The notes beneath the pieces were generated by a model. That model was not told the DNA's origin, did not search any database, and saw nothing but the letters and a program-made list of their open reading frames with translations. From a virus, in the IMG/VR virus record IMGVR_UViG_3300032516_000043, positions 1 to 49,249 of that record: 49,249 nt of DNA. One strand, given 5' to 3'. A program made the translations under genes and the position numbers. Below, piece by piece: positions 25,031 through 33,144 of the stretch (position 1 is the stretch's first letter; the number at the start of each line of letters is the position of its first letter).

Positions 25031-25037
25031 GGTCTGA
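24801..25037 (+). CDS. Small hypothetical protein
   Basis: 78 residues, with CCGGAGGTGCG at 24787-24797 just upstream. It reads like a folded protein (NGIIVSLKKKFNQIALVVWV, then a Ser-rich turn and LLAVRYLQLKGWKI). It lies inside the 3' half of the lipoprotein frame but in another frame. Function unknown. Its ribosome binding site is one of three that match the H1 loop. Confidence 0.6.
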   Translation: MNGIIVSLKKKFNQIALVVWVFPTGEVRSASSLTAKEQEWFSSQKPPTSFASQLLAVRYLQLKGWKIQTTRDWQEAEV

Positions 25038-25040
25038 ATC

Positions 25041-25625
25041 ATGGGACTGAAAATAAAGAAAGCAAGTACGCCGGTTCCTTCCGGTTTAATTGCAGGAGAG
25101 GAAAACCCCCGTATGCGGTGTGGCCATAAGGAATCAAGTAGAACTGAGGATGGTGGTTGTTGGAATTGTCATGCGACACGGCTTAGGAAATTGTGGTATC
25201 CATCCAAAGCCGATAAACGACGACAGGAGAAAACAATGGAAATCAAGCTGGATAAAGAAGCAGTGTCAGTGAAGCCGGTCAAGGTTGTAGAAAAGTCCGA
25301 GAAGAAAGTGGCAGTCAAATCTGAAGGTCCGGTCAAACGGATCGAGGGAAAGACTCTCAAAATGGGAGTCAATCAGACTTGGGTGCATCTTTTCCAGAAA
25401 AACGAAACGCTCCCTGGTGCGAAGCGTCTCGGGGATATGGAAATTAGCGAGTTCTTGAAGAAAGAATTCCCTGATCGCCACTCCAGAGTCTTCGATGCGG
25501 TCCCGACTGTTCGCTCCCGCTACAATCGGGGACTTTTGACCCAGGGCGAAAAACCTAAGACGCAATCCAATCCTTACAACAAGGAGGCCGCGCCGGTCAA
25601 GTCGCCTGTCAAATCCAAAAAATAA
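25041..25625 (+). CDS. Hypothetical Lys-rich protein with a probable internal start
   Basis: 194 residues. Residues 25-45 hold a possible zinc knuckle (RCGHKES ... GGCWNCH). Residues 66-194 are Lys/Val/Pro rich and include a folded-looking part (WVHLFQKNETLPGAKRLGD ... FLKKEFPDRHSRVFDAV) with a basic tail KSPVKSKK. The outer start at 25041 has a weak site (GAGG about 10 bp upstream), while an in-frame ATG at 25236 has AGGAG at 25225-25229, so a 129-residue short form probably exists. Function unknown; DNA-binding is possible from the charge. Confidence 0.55.
   Translation: MGLKIKKASTPVPSGLIAGEENPRMRCGHKESSRTEDGGCWNCHATRLRKLWYPSKADKRRQEKTMEIKLDKEAVSVKPVKVVEKSEKKVAVKSEGPVKRIEGKTLKMGVNQTWVHLFQKNETLPGAKRLGDMEISEFLKKEFPDRHSRVFDAVPTVRSRYNRGLLTQGEKPKTQSNPYNKEAAPVKSPVKSKK
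25236..25625 (+). promoter_or_regulatory. Internal start site giving a shorter product of the 25041 gene
   Basis: ATG 25236 is in frame and preceded by AGGAG at 25225-25229, a better site than that for 25041. It would make a 129-residue protein lacking the Cys-rich N-terminus. Confidence 0.45.
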
Positions 25626-25630
25626 ATGCC

Positions 25631-25670
25631 CAAGAGCGCGGCGGGATTCCTAAATTCTTCCGCGCTCTTG
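25631..25670 (+). terminator. Perfect 11-bp hairpin between early genes
   Basis: CAAGAGCGCGG at 25631-25641 pairs fully with 25660-25670; the 18-nt loop is AT-rich. The following bases (TTGCGT) hold no T-run, so it is more likely an attenuator, RNase processing site or weak terminator than a full stop. Confidence 0.5.
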
Positions 25671-25687
25671 TTGCGTAAAGTCAAAAT

Positions 25688-27085
25688 ATGAAAAAGAATA
25701 CTGAACTTGAACGAAAAGAGCGGAGCCTTTTCCCTCATCAGGAACGCGCCCTTGAATATTGTCGGTCAACCAAGCATCCGGCACTGTTCATGGAAATGCG
25801 GCTGGGGAAAACCAAGGTCATGATCGAATGGCTTCGACGCGCGACTGGCAAGATCTTGGTTGTCGCGCCACTTTCCGTGGTTCGCTCCTGGGATGAGGAA
25901 CTCCAGATGGAAGGGGAATCCCGCCCAGTTCTACTTTTGGGAGCATCTGGTGAGAAGCTAGCCTCATTTAGTGCTGGCCTGGAAGCAGGAGCCAAGTGGT
26001 TTTTGGTCAATTTTGAAGGAATAACGCGCTGTCAACAACTCGTTTCGAATTACCGGTGGGACGCCATCATCGTGGATGAGTCAACCCGCCTTAAGAACCC
26101 CAAAGCCCAGGTCACCAAAACGTTGATCCAGTACCGCGCCAACGCTGACCGGCGGGCCATTCTTTCTGGCAACCCCGCGCCAGAGGGGCCGCTTGACTAC
26201 TGCGAACAGTTCAGGTTTTTGCATGGGAGCTTTTTAGGGATTGATTCTTACTGGAAGTTTCGAAACGTTGCCTTCTTTCCGGTGGGGCGCGGTTTTGAAT
26301 GGCTCATAAAAAAACCTTTCAAAGAAAAGATAAAATATTTTATCCAAAAATTCACGTTTACCTGCAAGAGAGCGGACGTCGGTCTTGCCAACCAGAAATT
26401 TTACGAAAAGCGAATGGTTCAAATGGAACCGGAGCAGAAGAAATTGATGAAAAAGTTAGAGTCGGATTTCGTTTTGGAACTTCCCTCTGGGGAAGAAAAA
26501 CAAACAATCTGGGTTCCCGTCAAATTGGCGTGGATGGCTCGGCTTGCAGGAGGATACGTCGATGGAAAAAAGTGGTTTGAAGGAAAGTTCGAAGAACTTC
26601 GAAGTCTTTTGCTTGGAGAGCTTAAGGAAGAACAGGTCGTTGTTTGGTTCCGATTTAACTCGGAAATTCACCATGCGCTCAAGTCATACGGATCATTGGG
26701 TAAAGATTTTGCTTTTATCGATGGAACCGTTGCTGAGGATGATCGCGCCGTCGTTCGAAAGAATTTTATGGAAAAAAGAATACGCGTCCTTTTCCTCCAG
26801 TCAAAAGTTGGCATGTTTGGGTTGGATCTTTCTTGCGCTAGCACAGCGATTTACTTCTCCAACAACTACTCCTCCGAAATAAGGACTCAGTCTGAAGACC
26901 GGATTGAACACCCTCTCAAAAAGGAACCTCTCTTGATTATCGACTTAGTCACTGAAGGATCTTTAGACGAAGACGCCGTCAAGGCACTCCGGCGAAAAAA
27001 GAAAGAGAGCGACAGCTACCTAATCCGTGAAATCGCAAATTCTATAAAGGAGCGAAACCGTGCAAAGATCGATCATAGCAATTGA
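25688..27085 (+). CDS. SNF2-like superfamily 2 helicase
   Basis: 465 residues. Motifs in order: LFPHQERALEYC (Q-like motif, residue 14), EMRLGKTK (motif I/Walker A, residues 36-43), VVAPLSVVRSW (Ia), IIVDEST (motif II, DES at 130-132), ILSGNPAPEGP (III), GMFGLDLSCASTAIYFSN (V) and QSEDRIEH (VI, a QxxxR-type helix). This is the compact phage SNF2/DEAD-like helicase often found with replication and recombination genes. It probably remodels or unwinds DNA using ATP. It overlaps the RuvC-like gene by 26 bp. Confidence 0.88.
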   Translation: MKKNTELERKERSLFPHQERALEYCRSTKHPALFMEMRLGKTKVMIEWLRRATGKILVVAPLSVVRSWDEELQMEGESRPVLLLGASGEKLASFSAGLEAGAKWFLVNFEGITRCQQLVSNYRWDAIIVDESTRLKNPKAQVTKTLIQYRANADRRAILSGNPAPEGPLDYCEQFRFLHGSFLGIDSYWKFRNVAFFPVGRGFEWLIKKPFKEKIKYFIQKFTFTCKRADVGLANQKFYEKRMVQMEPEQKKLMKKLESDFVLELPSGEEKQTIWVPVKLAWMARLAGGYVDGKKWFEGKFEELRSLLLGELKEEQVVVWFRFNSEIHHALKSYGSLGKDFAFIDGTVAEDDRAVVRKNFMEKRIRVLFLQSKVGMFGLDLSCASTAIYFSNNYSSEIRTQSEDRIEHPLKKEPLLIIDLVTEGSLDEDAVKALRRKKKESDSYLIREIANSIKERNRAKIDHSN

Positions 27086-27551
27086 TCCAGGGATTGGTTC
27101 GACCGGCTGGGCATATTGGGAAGCCAGAGCGGGACGAGTTCCGACAGCGGTCGGCCTGGTACGTGAAGGATCTGACGGTGAGTGGCAGGACAGAGCCTTT
27201 TATCAGGCGCGGCGATTAATGAATGAGCTGCCGAACCGGAACGATGTAGATTTTTACTGTGAGATGCCGATTTTCTTCGCAGGCACGACAGGCGGTATTG
27301 CTTCGGTAGGGACTGGTTCGCTCCAGAAATTGTGCTTCTACATCGGTTGTGTTCGTGCATTGACAGCGTTTTTTTATAAATATTCTGACTTTCATCCTGT
27401 TCTTGTTCGGGACTGGAAAGGTCAGCTTCCGAAAAAGATTGTCAACAAGAGGATTGTTCAATTGTTAGGTGCGGCGAATTGTGAAGATTTCAAAGTTGAT
27501 ATATGGGACGCAGTAGGAATCGGCCTCTGGGCTAAAGGAGTTTTCAAATGA
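27060..27551 (+). CDS. RuvC-like Holliday junction resolvase
   Basis: 163 residues from GTG 27060, preceded by AAAGGAG. RNase H-fold acidic residues are seen in order: D9 in IIAIDPGIGSTGWA, E68 in FYCEMPIF, and D147/D150 in VDIWDAVGIGLW; a Lys-rich segment (LPKKIVNKR) precedes the last pair. This is the RuvC/phage resolvase layout. It would cut branched DNA before packaging or in recombination. Overlaps both neighbours. Confidence 0.82.
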   Translation: MQRSIIAIDPGIGSTGWAYWEARAGRVPTAVGLVREGSDGEWQDRAFYQARRLMNELPNRNDVDFYCEMPIFFAGTTGGIASVGTGSLQKLCFYIGCVRALTAFFYKYSDFHPVLVRDWKGQLPKKIVNKRIVQLLGAANCEDFKVDIWDAVGIGLWAKGVFK

Positions 27552-28114
27552 ACATTCAGCGCCAGCTGTGGGACGCAATGCTGGGGAGTTATGAGGACTG
27601 TCAATCCTGCGATATAGGAACCTTCGCCAAAAAACATGTCTTCGGGCGCGGGCCGCTTGACTCAAAAATTGTTTTTATAGGTGAGGGCCCAGGCAAGCTT
27701 GAAGACCTTGAGGGAAAGCCTTTCGTTGGACGCGCCGGTCAATTGCTTTCGAAGGCGATTAAAGCGACGGGGAGCAAGCTCAATTGCTTTTACACAAATC
27801 TCGTACTCTGTCGCCCGTGCGACCGGCTTGGCGGGCCAAACCGTCCGCCGACGGAACAGGAGGTCAACAATTGCAAAGAGCGTTTGAGAGTGACTCTCCG
27901 AACGATAAATCCTCGGGTCGTTGTTTTGCTTGGGCGAACGGCCAGAATGGCTTTGGGAAACGAAAAGCCTTTGCTTGGAGATCCTATGTTTGCAAAACTG
28001 AAGGTTTTCACGATGGAACATCCGGCGTTTATCCTTCGTGTGGGCGGAACAAAGAGTCCCGCTTTTCCGATTTATGTTCAAAAAATAAAGGAGGCATTAA
28101 ATGCCGCAGTTTAA
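27548..28114 (+). CDS. Family 4-type uracil-DNA glycosylase
   Basis: 188 residues. GEGPG (residues 45-49) followed by LEDLEGKPFVGRAGQLL, the family 4 motif 1, and EHPAFILR near the C-terminus, motif 2. Four Fe-S cysteines fit: C18 and C21 (CQSC), then LCRPC and NNC in the CRP...NRxPT-x-E-x-x-x-C part typical of the family. It removes uracil from DNA. Located between the resolvase and the recombination nuclease, it is translated after AAAGGAG at 27534. Phages more often inhibit this activity than encode it. Confidence 0.88.
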   Translation: MNIQRQLWDAMLGSYEDCQSCDIGTFAKKHVFGRGPLDSKIVFIGEGPGKLEDLEGKPFVGRAGQLLSKAIKATGSKLNCFYTNLVLCRPCDRLGGPNRPPTEQEVNNCKERLRVTLRTINPRVVVLLGRTARMALGNEKPLLGDPMFAKLKVFTMEHPAFILRVGGTKSPAFPIYVQKIKEALNAAV

Positions 28115-29048
28115 CCCGCTCAAAGAAGGAATAAGTCAATCGTTGTTGTGTGGTTTTTTGAAATGCCGACAGATGTCAAAGATAAACCTTGAAGGGTGGA
28201 CTCCTCTCAAGACAGCAAGCGTACTTCAATTCGGAGAGATGGCTCATGGCGTCTTGGAAAGACTCTACACTGAGGATCGTAAGAAACCGCCAACAACGGA
28301 AGAGGTGTTGAGGTTCATCAAAGAACAAGTCGACATCTGGGAAAAGTCCCCACGGGGCCAGCGCGCGAGTGGGGAAGATGCGGAGCAATTGGAGATGAAC
28401 ACCGCTCTTCTAGAAGCTGTCCTGCCGTCCTACTTCAAGTTTTGGGGCAAGGAAGACTTCGGTGGATTGAAGTGGCTGGCGCTTGAAAAGGAATTCGAGA
28501 TTGACTTCCAGGGTTACAAACTCCGGGGGAAAATCGACGGCGTCTACAACAAGGGCGGGATCTGGGTGTTCGAAACCAAGACTAAAGGGCGAATTGAGGA
28601 GCAAAATATCGCTGAACTTTTGGCTTTTGACTTTCAGTCGGATTACTACACCCTGGCCTGCGAAAAGATGTACGGAAAAATGCCTGTCGGAATGCGGTAT
28701 AACATCATCCGTCGTCCCGGACAAAAGCTTGGGAAGAAAGAAAACCTGTCCAGTTTCAAGACGAGGGTCGAGGACGAGGTCTTGGCGGATCCGAAACACT
28801 ACTTCATTCGGTATCGCGTCGACAAAACCAAAAAGGATCTGGACATCTTCAAAAAGGAACTGCGGCAGATCCTGGACGAATTCAGAGACTGGGTCGAGGG
28901 GAAACTTCCAACGTACAAGAATCCAGTTTCCTGTATGGACAAATACGGGGCTTGCCGGTATCTCCGAATTTGCGCTTCAGGAAACTACACCGGATTTTAC
29001 AAACGCCAGCATCTGTTTTCAGAATTAACAAACAAAAAGGAGGCATGA
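28101..29048 (+). CDS. Cas4/RecB-like PD-(D/E)XK nuclease
   Basis: 315 residues. The nuclease core is GKIDGVYNKGGIWVFETKTKG (about residues 139-159), with D in KIDGV and E-T-K in FETKTK, preceded by a conserved His/Glu region LQFGEMAHGVLERL. Cys in LLCGFLKC near the start and CMDKYGACRYLRIC near the end would hold a 4Fe-4S cluster as in Cas4/AddB-type nucleases. Likely the 5'-3' exonuclease of the phage recombination system; the next two genes are a Sak4-like ATPase and an SSB, a standard trio. Confidence 0.85.
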   Translation: MPQFNPLKEGISQSLLCGFLKCRQMSKINLEGWTPLKTASVLQFGEMAHGVLERLYTEDRKKPPTTEEVLRFIKEQVDIWEKSPRGQRASGEDAEQLEMNTALLEAVLPSYFKFWGKEDFGGLKWLALEKEFEIDFQGYKLRGKIDGVYNKGGIWVFETKTKGRIEEQNIAELLAFDFQSDYYTLACEKMYGKMPVGMRYNIIRRPGQKLGKKENLSSFKTRVEDEVLADPKHYFIRYRVDKTKKDLDIFKKELRQILDEFRDWVEGKLPTYKNPVSCMDKYGACRYLRICASGNYTGFYKRQHLFSELTNKKEA

Positions 29049-29049
29049 A

Positions 29050-29844
29050 ATGAAACTTGAGACCACGAAACGGTCGGCTCTTGCTTTTCCGGCCAAGAAG
29101 TCAATCCCACGCCAGGACCTCGGGGAGTTTAGTATCCTGATTTTCGGGCGAGAAAAGATCGGCAAGACGAGCTTCGCGGCGGAGTTCGAAGACGCGCTAT
29201 TTCTTATGTGTGAACCAGGAGGACGCGATCTCGAGATATACCAGAAGGAAGTAGTCGACTGGAAGGAGTTCAAGGGGTATGTGGAACTTCTGGAGCAAGA
29301 CCGTAGTTCCTTCCGGACGGTCGTGGTCGATACGGCCGATCGGTGTTTCAAGATGTGCGAAGAATACATGCTAAAGAAAATGGTAATCCAGCACGCTTCC
29401 GACGAGGACTACGGCAAGGGTTGGTCGATGATCCGCGATGAGTTCGCCTCGGTTGTCCTCCGGTTACTCAAGACGGAGCGGGGCGTGATATTTACGAGCC
29501 ACGCAATGGAGCGCGAGATCAAAGCACGCGACGGGAGAAAGTACGATCGCGTCGTTCCAACGATGCCGAAGCAAGCGAGGGAAATTCTGGAACCGATCGT
29601 CGACATCTGGGGGTACATGGAATATGATCCCCAGGAAGGGCGGACGCTCCGCTTGCGTGGCGATTCACAGGTGGCCTGTGGACACCGGCTTCAAAACCAT
29701 TTCATCGGGGTTGAAGCTGTTCCTATGGGCAAGACGGCTAAACAAGCTTACGAAAATTTCGTGAGAGCCTTTAACAATGACCTCACGGATAAACCTTCCG
29801 CTCCTGCAGGGAAGGAATCGAAGTTGATAATCAGGAGGAAGTAG
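29050..29844 (+). CDS. Sak4-like RecA-type ATPase (single-strand annealing/recombinase)
   Basis: 264 residues. Walker A FGREKIGKTSF (about residues 32-42) and Walker B RTVVVDTADR (D94) with a following switch region IFTSHAMEREIK (about residues 146-157). This small AAA_24/Sak4 layout is a phage single-strand recombinase group that works with an SSB. It sits between the Cas4-like nuclease and the DUF669-like SSB. The C-terminus ends KLIIRRK, close to the SSB terminus KMVVRRK. Confidence 0.82.
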   Translation: MKLETTKRSALAFPAKKSIPRQDLGEFSILIFGREKIGKTSFAAEFEDALFLMCEPGGRDLEIYQKEVVDWKEFKGYVELLEQDRSSFRTVVVDTADRCFKMCEEYMLKKMVIQHASDEDYGKGWSMIRDEFASVVLRLLKTERGVIFTSHAMEREIKARDGRKYDRVVPTMPKQAREILEPIVDIWGYMEYDPQEGRTLRLRGDSQVACGHRLQNHFIGVEAVPMGKTAKQAYENFVRAFNNDLTDKPSAPAGKESKLIIRRK

Positions 29845-29846
29845 CC

Positions 29847-30605
29847 ATGGCTAAAGAGCAATTCAAACTGTCGAAGTCAGTGTTATCCAAGGCCTGGAAA
29901 GACGCGCACCAAGCCAAGGAGGAGTTCAAGGGCGGGCAAGGGACGGTATTCGAAGACGGTCGGTACGCCGTCGCCTTGACGGATGCTGAGCGCGGGGAAA
30001 GCAAGGCCTCCGGGCGGGATCAGGTGATGTTCGAGTTCACCTTCCTGGACGGAGATTACAAGGGCCAGACCAAGAGGGACTACAACGGTCTCGACCGCGC
30101 CGAAAGTATCCCCTACCTTATCGCGAAGATCGAAGCGATGGGCGGAGAAGCTCCGGAGGATATCAATGATCTTGAGGACTCTCTCAAGGCGTTGGTCAAG
30201 AAACGTCCTCAAATCCGGGTCGTTCTGAAAACCAAGAACGATTACCAGAACGTGTACGTTGACCGTCTCCTCGAAGAAGGAGATGAATCCTCGGAGCTTC
30301 CGACGGTAGAAACTCCCGTTGAGGAACCGGTGGTTGAGCGTTCGCGTGTTTCCAAGGAAAAGCCCGAACCTGCCGAACAGTCTGAATCCGATGAGGCTGT
30401 TGACATCGAGGTCGGGATGCCGGTTCGTTGCATGGAAGGAGAGGATGAAGTCGGGACTGGAACGATTCTTTCCATCAACGAAGAAGACGCCGAAGTCACC
30501 GTCAAGGTGGAAAACGGGAGAAAGCAAATCTTCCCCGCGGCGGATCTCCGCCTCATCGAGAAACCGGAACCTCCGAAAAAGAAGATGGTGGTTCGCCGGA
30601 AATAA
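29847..30605 (+). CDS. DUF669-like single-stranded DNA-binding protein with C-terminal SH3-like domain
   Basis: 252 residues. Residues 25-140 fit the DUF669 OB-fold pattern (VFEDGRYAVALTDAERGESKASGRDQVMFEFT ... split here: GRYAVALTDAER, GRDQVMFEFTFLDGDYKGQ, and IRVVLKTKNDYQNVYVDRLL). A Glu/Pro-rich linker (145-185) follows, then an SH3/KOW-like domain (EVGMPVRCMEGEDEVGTGT, about 190-235) and a basic tail KKKMVVRRK. It would coat ssDNA during replication and recombination. The tail matches that of the recombinase before it, which suggests a shared binding partner. Confidence 0.78.
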   Translation: MAKEQFKLSKSVLSKAWKDAHQAKEEFKGGQGTVFEDGRYAVALTDAERGESKASGRDQVMFEFTFLDGDYKGQTKRDYNGLDRAESIPYLIAKIEAMGGEAPEDINDLEDSLKALVKKRPQIRVVLKTKNDYQNVYVDRLLEEGDESSELPTVETPVEEPVVERSRVSKEKPEPAEQSESDEAVDIEVGMPVRCMEGEDEVGTGTILSINEEDAEVTVKVENGRKQIFPAADLRLIEKPEPPKKKMVVRRK

Positions 30606-30656
30606 GAACAAATTGGCGGGGTGCGCATGCTTGTTGAACACGCACGGAGAACAAAA

Positions 30657-31193
30657 ATGCAAAAAGAAATTCCAGGAGTCATGAAGCAAATTGAGCCGGA
30701 GTACCGGTCCGTTTATCTGGCTGGGCCGTTTTTCAATTCCATCCAGATTGATATTATAAAACGAATTGAAGACCTATGCGACGCGATGGGTATTTTGTGT
30801 AATTCTCCCAGAAAATTTTTGGTTTTAAAGCCAAAAGCTTGCTGGGAGGAGAGAGGGTTAGTTTTTAGGGATAATCTCCTGAAAATTCAGTCAAGCGGAA
30901 TAACGTTGGCTTGCTTGGACAATCCTGACAGTAAGGGAAACCCGCGCCCGCCCGATCCGGGGACGATCTGGGAGATGGGGTATGCGTACGCAATTGGGCG
31001 TCCTGTGGTGGCGTTTTCAACGGATGAGCTCCTCCGGATCAACGTCATGCTGGCACAAGGATGCAGAGGATTTTTGCGCGGGCTTCCAGAGGTCGGGGAA
31101 TTCCTGGAGGGACATGAGGACCTCAATGATAAAAATTCGTCTTGGGATTACAACTGGGGTATCGCCCAGGAATGGCGAAAGGAGATACAATGA
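30657..31193 (+). CDS. Nucleoside 2-deoxyribosyltransferase-like protein
   Basis: 178 residues from ATG 30657 (CGGAGAA upstream; alternatives at 30621 and 30681). SVYLAGPFFNS near residue 18 is the family's N-terminal motif and DPGTIWEMGYAYAIGRPVVA (about residue 100) holds the catalytic Glu-like position of GT-x-E-x-G-y-A. These enzymes exchange bases on deoxyribosides or hydrolyse them; phage versions adjust nucleotide pools or take part in base modification. A small hairpin (30621-30625/30641-30645) lies in the 51-bp leader. Confidence 0.75.
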   Translation: MQKEIPGVMKQIEPEYRSVYLAGPFFNSIQIDIIKRIEDLCDAMGILCNSPRKFLVLKPKACWEERGLVFRDNLLKIQSSGITLACLDNPDSKGNPRPPDPGTIWEMGYAYAIGRPVVAFSTDELLRINVMLAQGCRGFLRGLPEVGEFLEGHEDLNDKNSSWDYNWGIAQEWRKEIQ

Positions 31194-31795
31194 TGCTTCA
31201 AATCAAACTCAAAAACATGGTCTGTGGCATCGGGAATCAACTACGGTATGTCGATAGATTTTCCACGTGTCGACGGAATCACAAGGAGAATATTGCGGAG
31301 CACCAATTCTTTACCGCCTTTTTCACTCTGTTGATCTGTGAACATTGCGATCCGCCGGTGGACAAGGGTAGGGCCCTGGCCCGCGCCTTGATTCACGATG
31401 TTGAAGAGCATTACACAGGGGACATCATTCGCCCAGTCAAACACGGATCGGAGGCACTGGAAGAGGCGATGGAAAAGACCGGAATGGAATTTACGTTGAA
31501 ACTTTTCCAGTCCGTGACGTGCAATAAATACATTGCCGAAACCATGACTCGTTACTGGAAGGACGCCAAGGACGCTACACAGGAGGGCAGGATTGTTCGC
31601 TTTGCCGATTACCTTTCTGTCTTAGCATATCTCCACCAGGAAGTCAAGTCGGGCAACCGGCTTGTCATGGAAAATGTGAATCAACTTGAGGCGTATTCGT
31701 TGAACTTCATCGGAGACGAGTACGAGTTTATTCGACCCCTTGTCAACCAATCGGTCGAACTTATAAGGGAGATCAACGATGACTCAAAAAACTAA
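31190..31795 (+). CDS. YfbR-like HD-domain nucleotide phosphohydrolase
   Basis: 201 residues, with AAAGGAG 6 bp upstream of ATG 31190. HD-domain ligands: H38 in NIAEHQFFTAFF, H69-D70 in ALIHDVEEH, and D140 in IVRFADYLSVL. This is the YfbR/5'-deoxynucleotidase pattern, which releases phosphate from dNMPs. Next to a deoxyribosyltransferase-like and a ThyX gene, it points to reworking of the dNTP pool. Confidence 0.82.
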   Translation: MMLQIKLKNMVCGIGNQLRYVDRFSTCRRNHKENIAEHQFFTAFFTLLICEHCDPPVDKGRALARALIHDVEEHYTGDIIRPVKHGSEALEEAMEKTGMEFTLKLFQSVTCNKYIAETMTRYWKDAKDATQEGRIVRFADYLSVLAYLHQEVKSGNRLVMENVNQLEAYSLNFIGDEYEFIRPLVNQSVELIREINDDSKN

Positions 31796-32096
31796 GCACG
31801 TCGAGGAAAGAATAAGGAAAGACAGAACGAGTCGTTACGGCGACCATGTTGCAGGCCACCGTAATCTCGGATTGGCGTGGACAGGGTTGATCCAGAACCA
31901 TTACGGTATATGCTTGGCCCATCCGCTTCCAGCGCATCTGGTCGAGATAATGATGGCGGCCAACAAAGCCAATCGGATAGCCATTAACCCGTCAGGGCGG
32001 GATCATTACAATGACGGACGGATCTACATATCAATGGCTGAAGAAGCCTCGGAGCAAGAGGTTGAGGGCGGGGTAGTTGAACCAAAAGAAGTCTAA
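31779..32096 (+). CDS. DUF6378/MazG-like small protein
   Basis: 105 residues. RYGDHVAGHRNLGLAWTGLI, then LAHPLPAHLVEIMMAANKANR, NPSGRDHYNDGRIYI. This RYGD...H...W...L...M...K..R...P...D...D..Y pattern is that of a small all-helical phage family related to MazG-like pyrophosphohydrolases; the same pattern begins the protein at 38376. It may hydrolyse or bind nucleotides. Overlaps the HD gene by 17 bp. Confidence 0.65.
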   Translation: MTQKTKHVEERIRKDRTSRYGDHVAGHRNLGLAWTGLIQNHYGICLAHPLPAHLVEIMMAANKANRIAINPSGRDHYNDGRIYISMAEEASEQEVEGGVVEPKEV

Positions 32097-32110
32097 CCAA
32101 GGAGGAAACT

Positions 32111-33133
32111 GTGGATATTCGCGACGACATAAAGTTTTACGGAAAGCTGGCTCAACGAAAAGGCGGGTACGTGGCGGGTCAGATCGAGGTCACATCTGAC
32201 TGTTACCAGAATTGCCACGCGTGCGATTCTTGGAAAGCCCACAAGACCGGCGTGGCGCGGGGGACGTTGACGATGGACGATGTCGTAAATATATGTCGGC
32301 AGTTGTCCGAAATGCCGACGTTCGAACATCTGTCTTTCACTGGGGGAGATCCTCAAAAGTGGTTTCTGGAAAGTTTTTTGTTGAACCACCGCGATCGCTT
32401 CCATTTTTCCCTCCAGGTAAACACAGCCCTGGCGGTTGACGGAAACTGGGAGCTGTATCGGCGCGGGATCAATCGTCTACGGGTCTCGTTGGATGGGGTG
32501 ACCAAAGCTACGTACCAGAAAATGCGAGGGGTTCAGACTAATCCGGAAGATGTTCTGGAGCGTATGGAACTTCTCGGGCGAGGATCGAAAAATTCAGAAG
32601 GAATTTCGATCGCAACGAATACGTGCGTGAGTGATCGAAACATTGACGAGGTTCCGCTGATCATCAAGAGGCTCAACAAAATGAAGAATCCTCCAAGGAA
32701 GGCGATGTTTTTGGCAGTCTTGGGACTGGAAGTCGGTAAAGATTTCTGGGATAAATTTGCCAAACTCAAAGAGATTTCATCCCCGAAAGTTCCGACAAGT
32801 TTCAGTGAGGACGTAGAGTGGGTTAGGAAGTTTACAAAAAGTGAACACGCCGACTCTATCCCTTGCTACGCGGGGGGAATAACTTTTCACATCAAATGCG
32901 ACGGGGACGTTTACCCTTGTTGTTTGACTGGCGGGGAGGCAATCGCCATGCATCCGGAGTTCGTGATGGGGAATGCGCTGAGTGAACCGCTCTCCGAAAT
33001 ATCAAAGCGATATCGCCCAACGTTCCATTACAAAGGGAAAAAGGGGCCCTGCGTTTCCATCTGTCAGTACAAGCAATTGCAATTGAATCGCGCGGCGGAT
33101 GAGGCTTCGAAAACAATGATGACGATGCCTTGA
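32111..33133 (+). CDS. Radical SAM enzyme with SPASM-like C-terminal domain
   Basis: 340 residues from GTG 32111, with AGGAGG just upstream. The radical SAM motif CxxxCxxC is C31, C35, C38 in CYQNCHAC, followed by SFTGGDP (GGE-like motif). The C-terminal third has C252, C263, C270, C271, C314 and C318 (CYAGG, KCDGDVYPCC, CVSIC), the spacing of a SPASM/twitch auxiliary Fe-S cluster domain. Such enzymes usually modify peptides (RiPPs) or sugars. It is followed after 11 bp by a 55-residue Cys-rich peptide. In a phage early operon with ThyX and nucleotide enzymes, the substrate could be a base, tRNA or a peptide. Confidence 0.85.
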   Translation: MDIRDDIKFYGKLAQRKGGYVAGQIEVTSDCYQNCHACDSWKAHKTGVARGTLTMDDVVNICRQLSEMPTFEHLSFTGGDPQKWFLESFLLNHRDRFHFSLQVNTALAVDGNWELYRRGINRLRVSLDGVTKATYQKMRGVQTNPEDVLERMELLGRGSKNSEGISIATNTCVSDRNIDEVPLIIKRLNKMKNPPRKAMFLAVLGLEVGKDFWDKFAKLKEISSPKVPTSFSEDVEWVRKFTKSEHADSIPCYAGGITFHIKCDGDVYPCCLTGGEAIAMHPEFVMGNALSEPLSEISKRYRPTFHYKGKKGPCVSICQYKQLQLNRAADEASKTMMTMP

Positions 33134-33144
33134 AAGGAGATTCC

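Noticed and set aside
24686-25037. Rz/Rz1 spanin pair
   Set aside because: The lipoprotein lies in the early module and its partner has no transmembrane helix.
29883-30689. 268-codon open frame on the minus strand
   Set aside because: It is antisense to the DUF669-like SSB gene, which has clear family features and a good ribosome binding site; no start signal on the minus strand.
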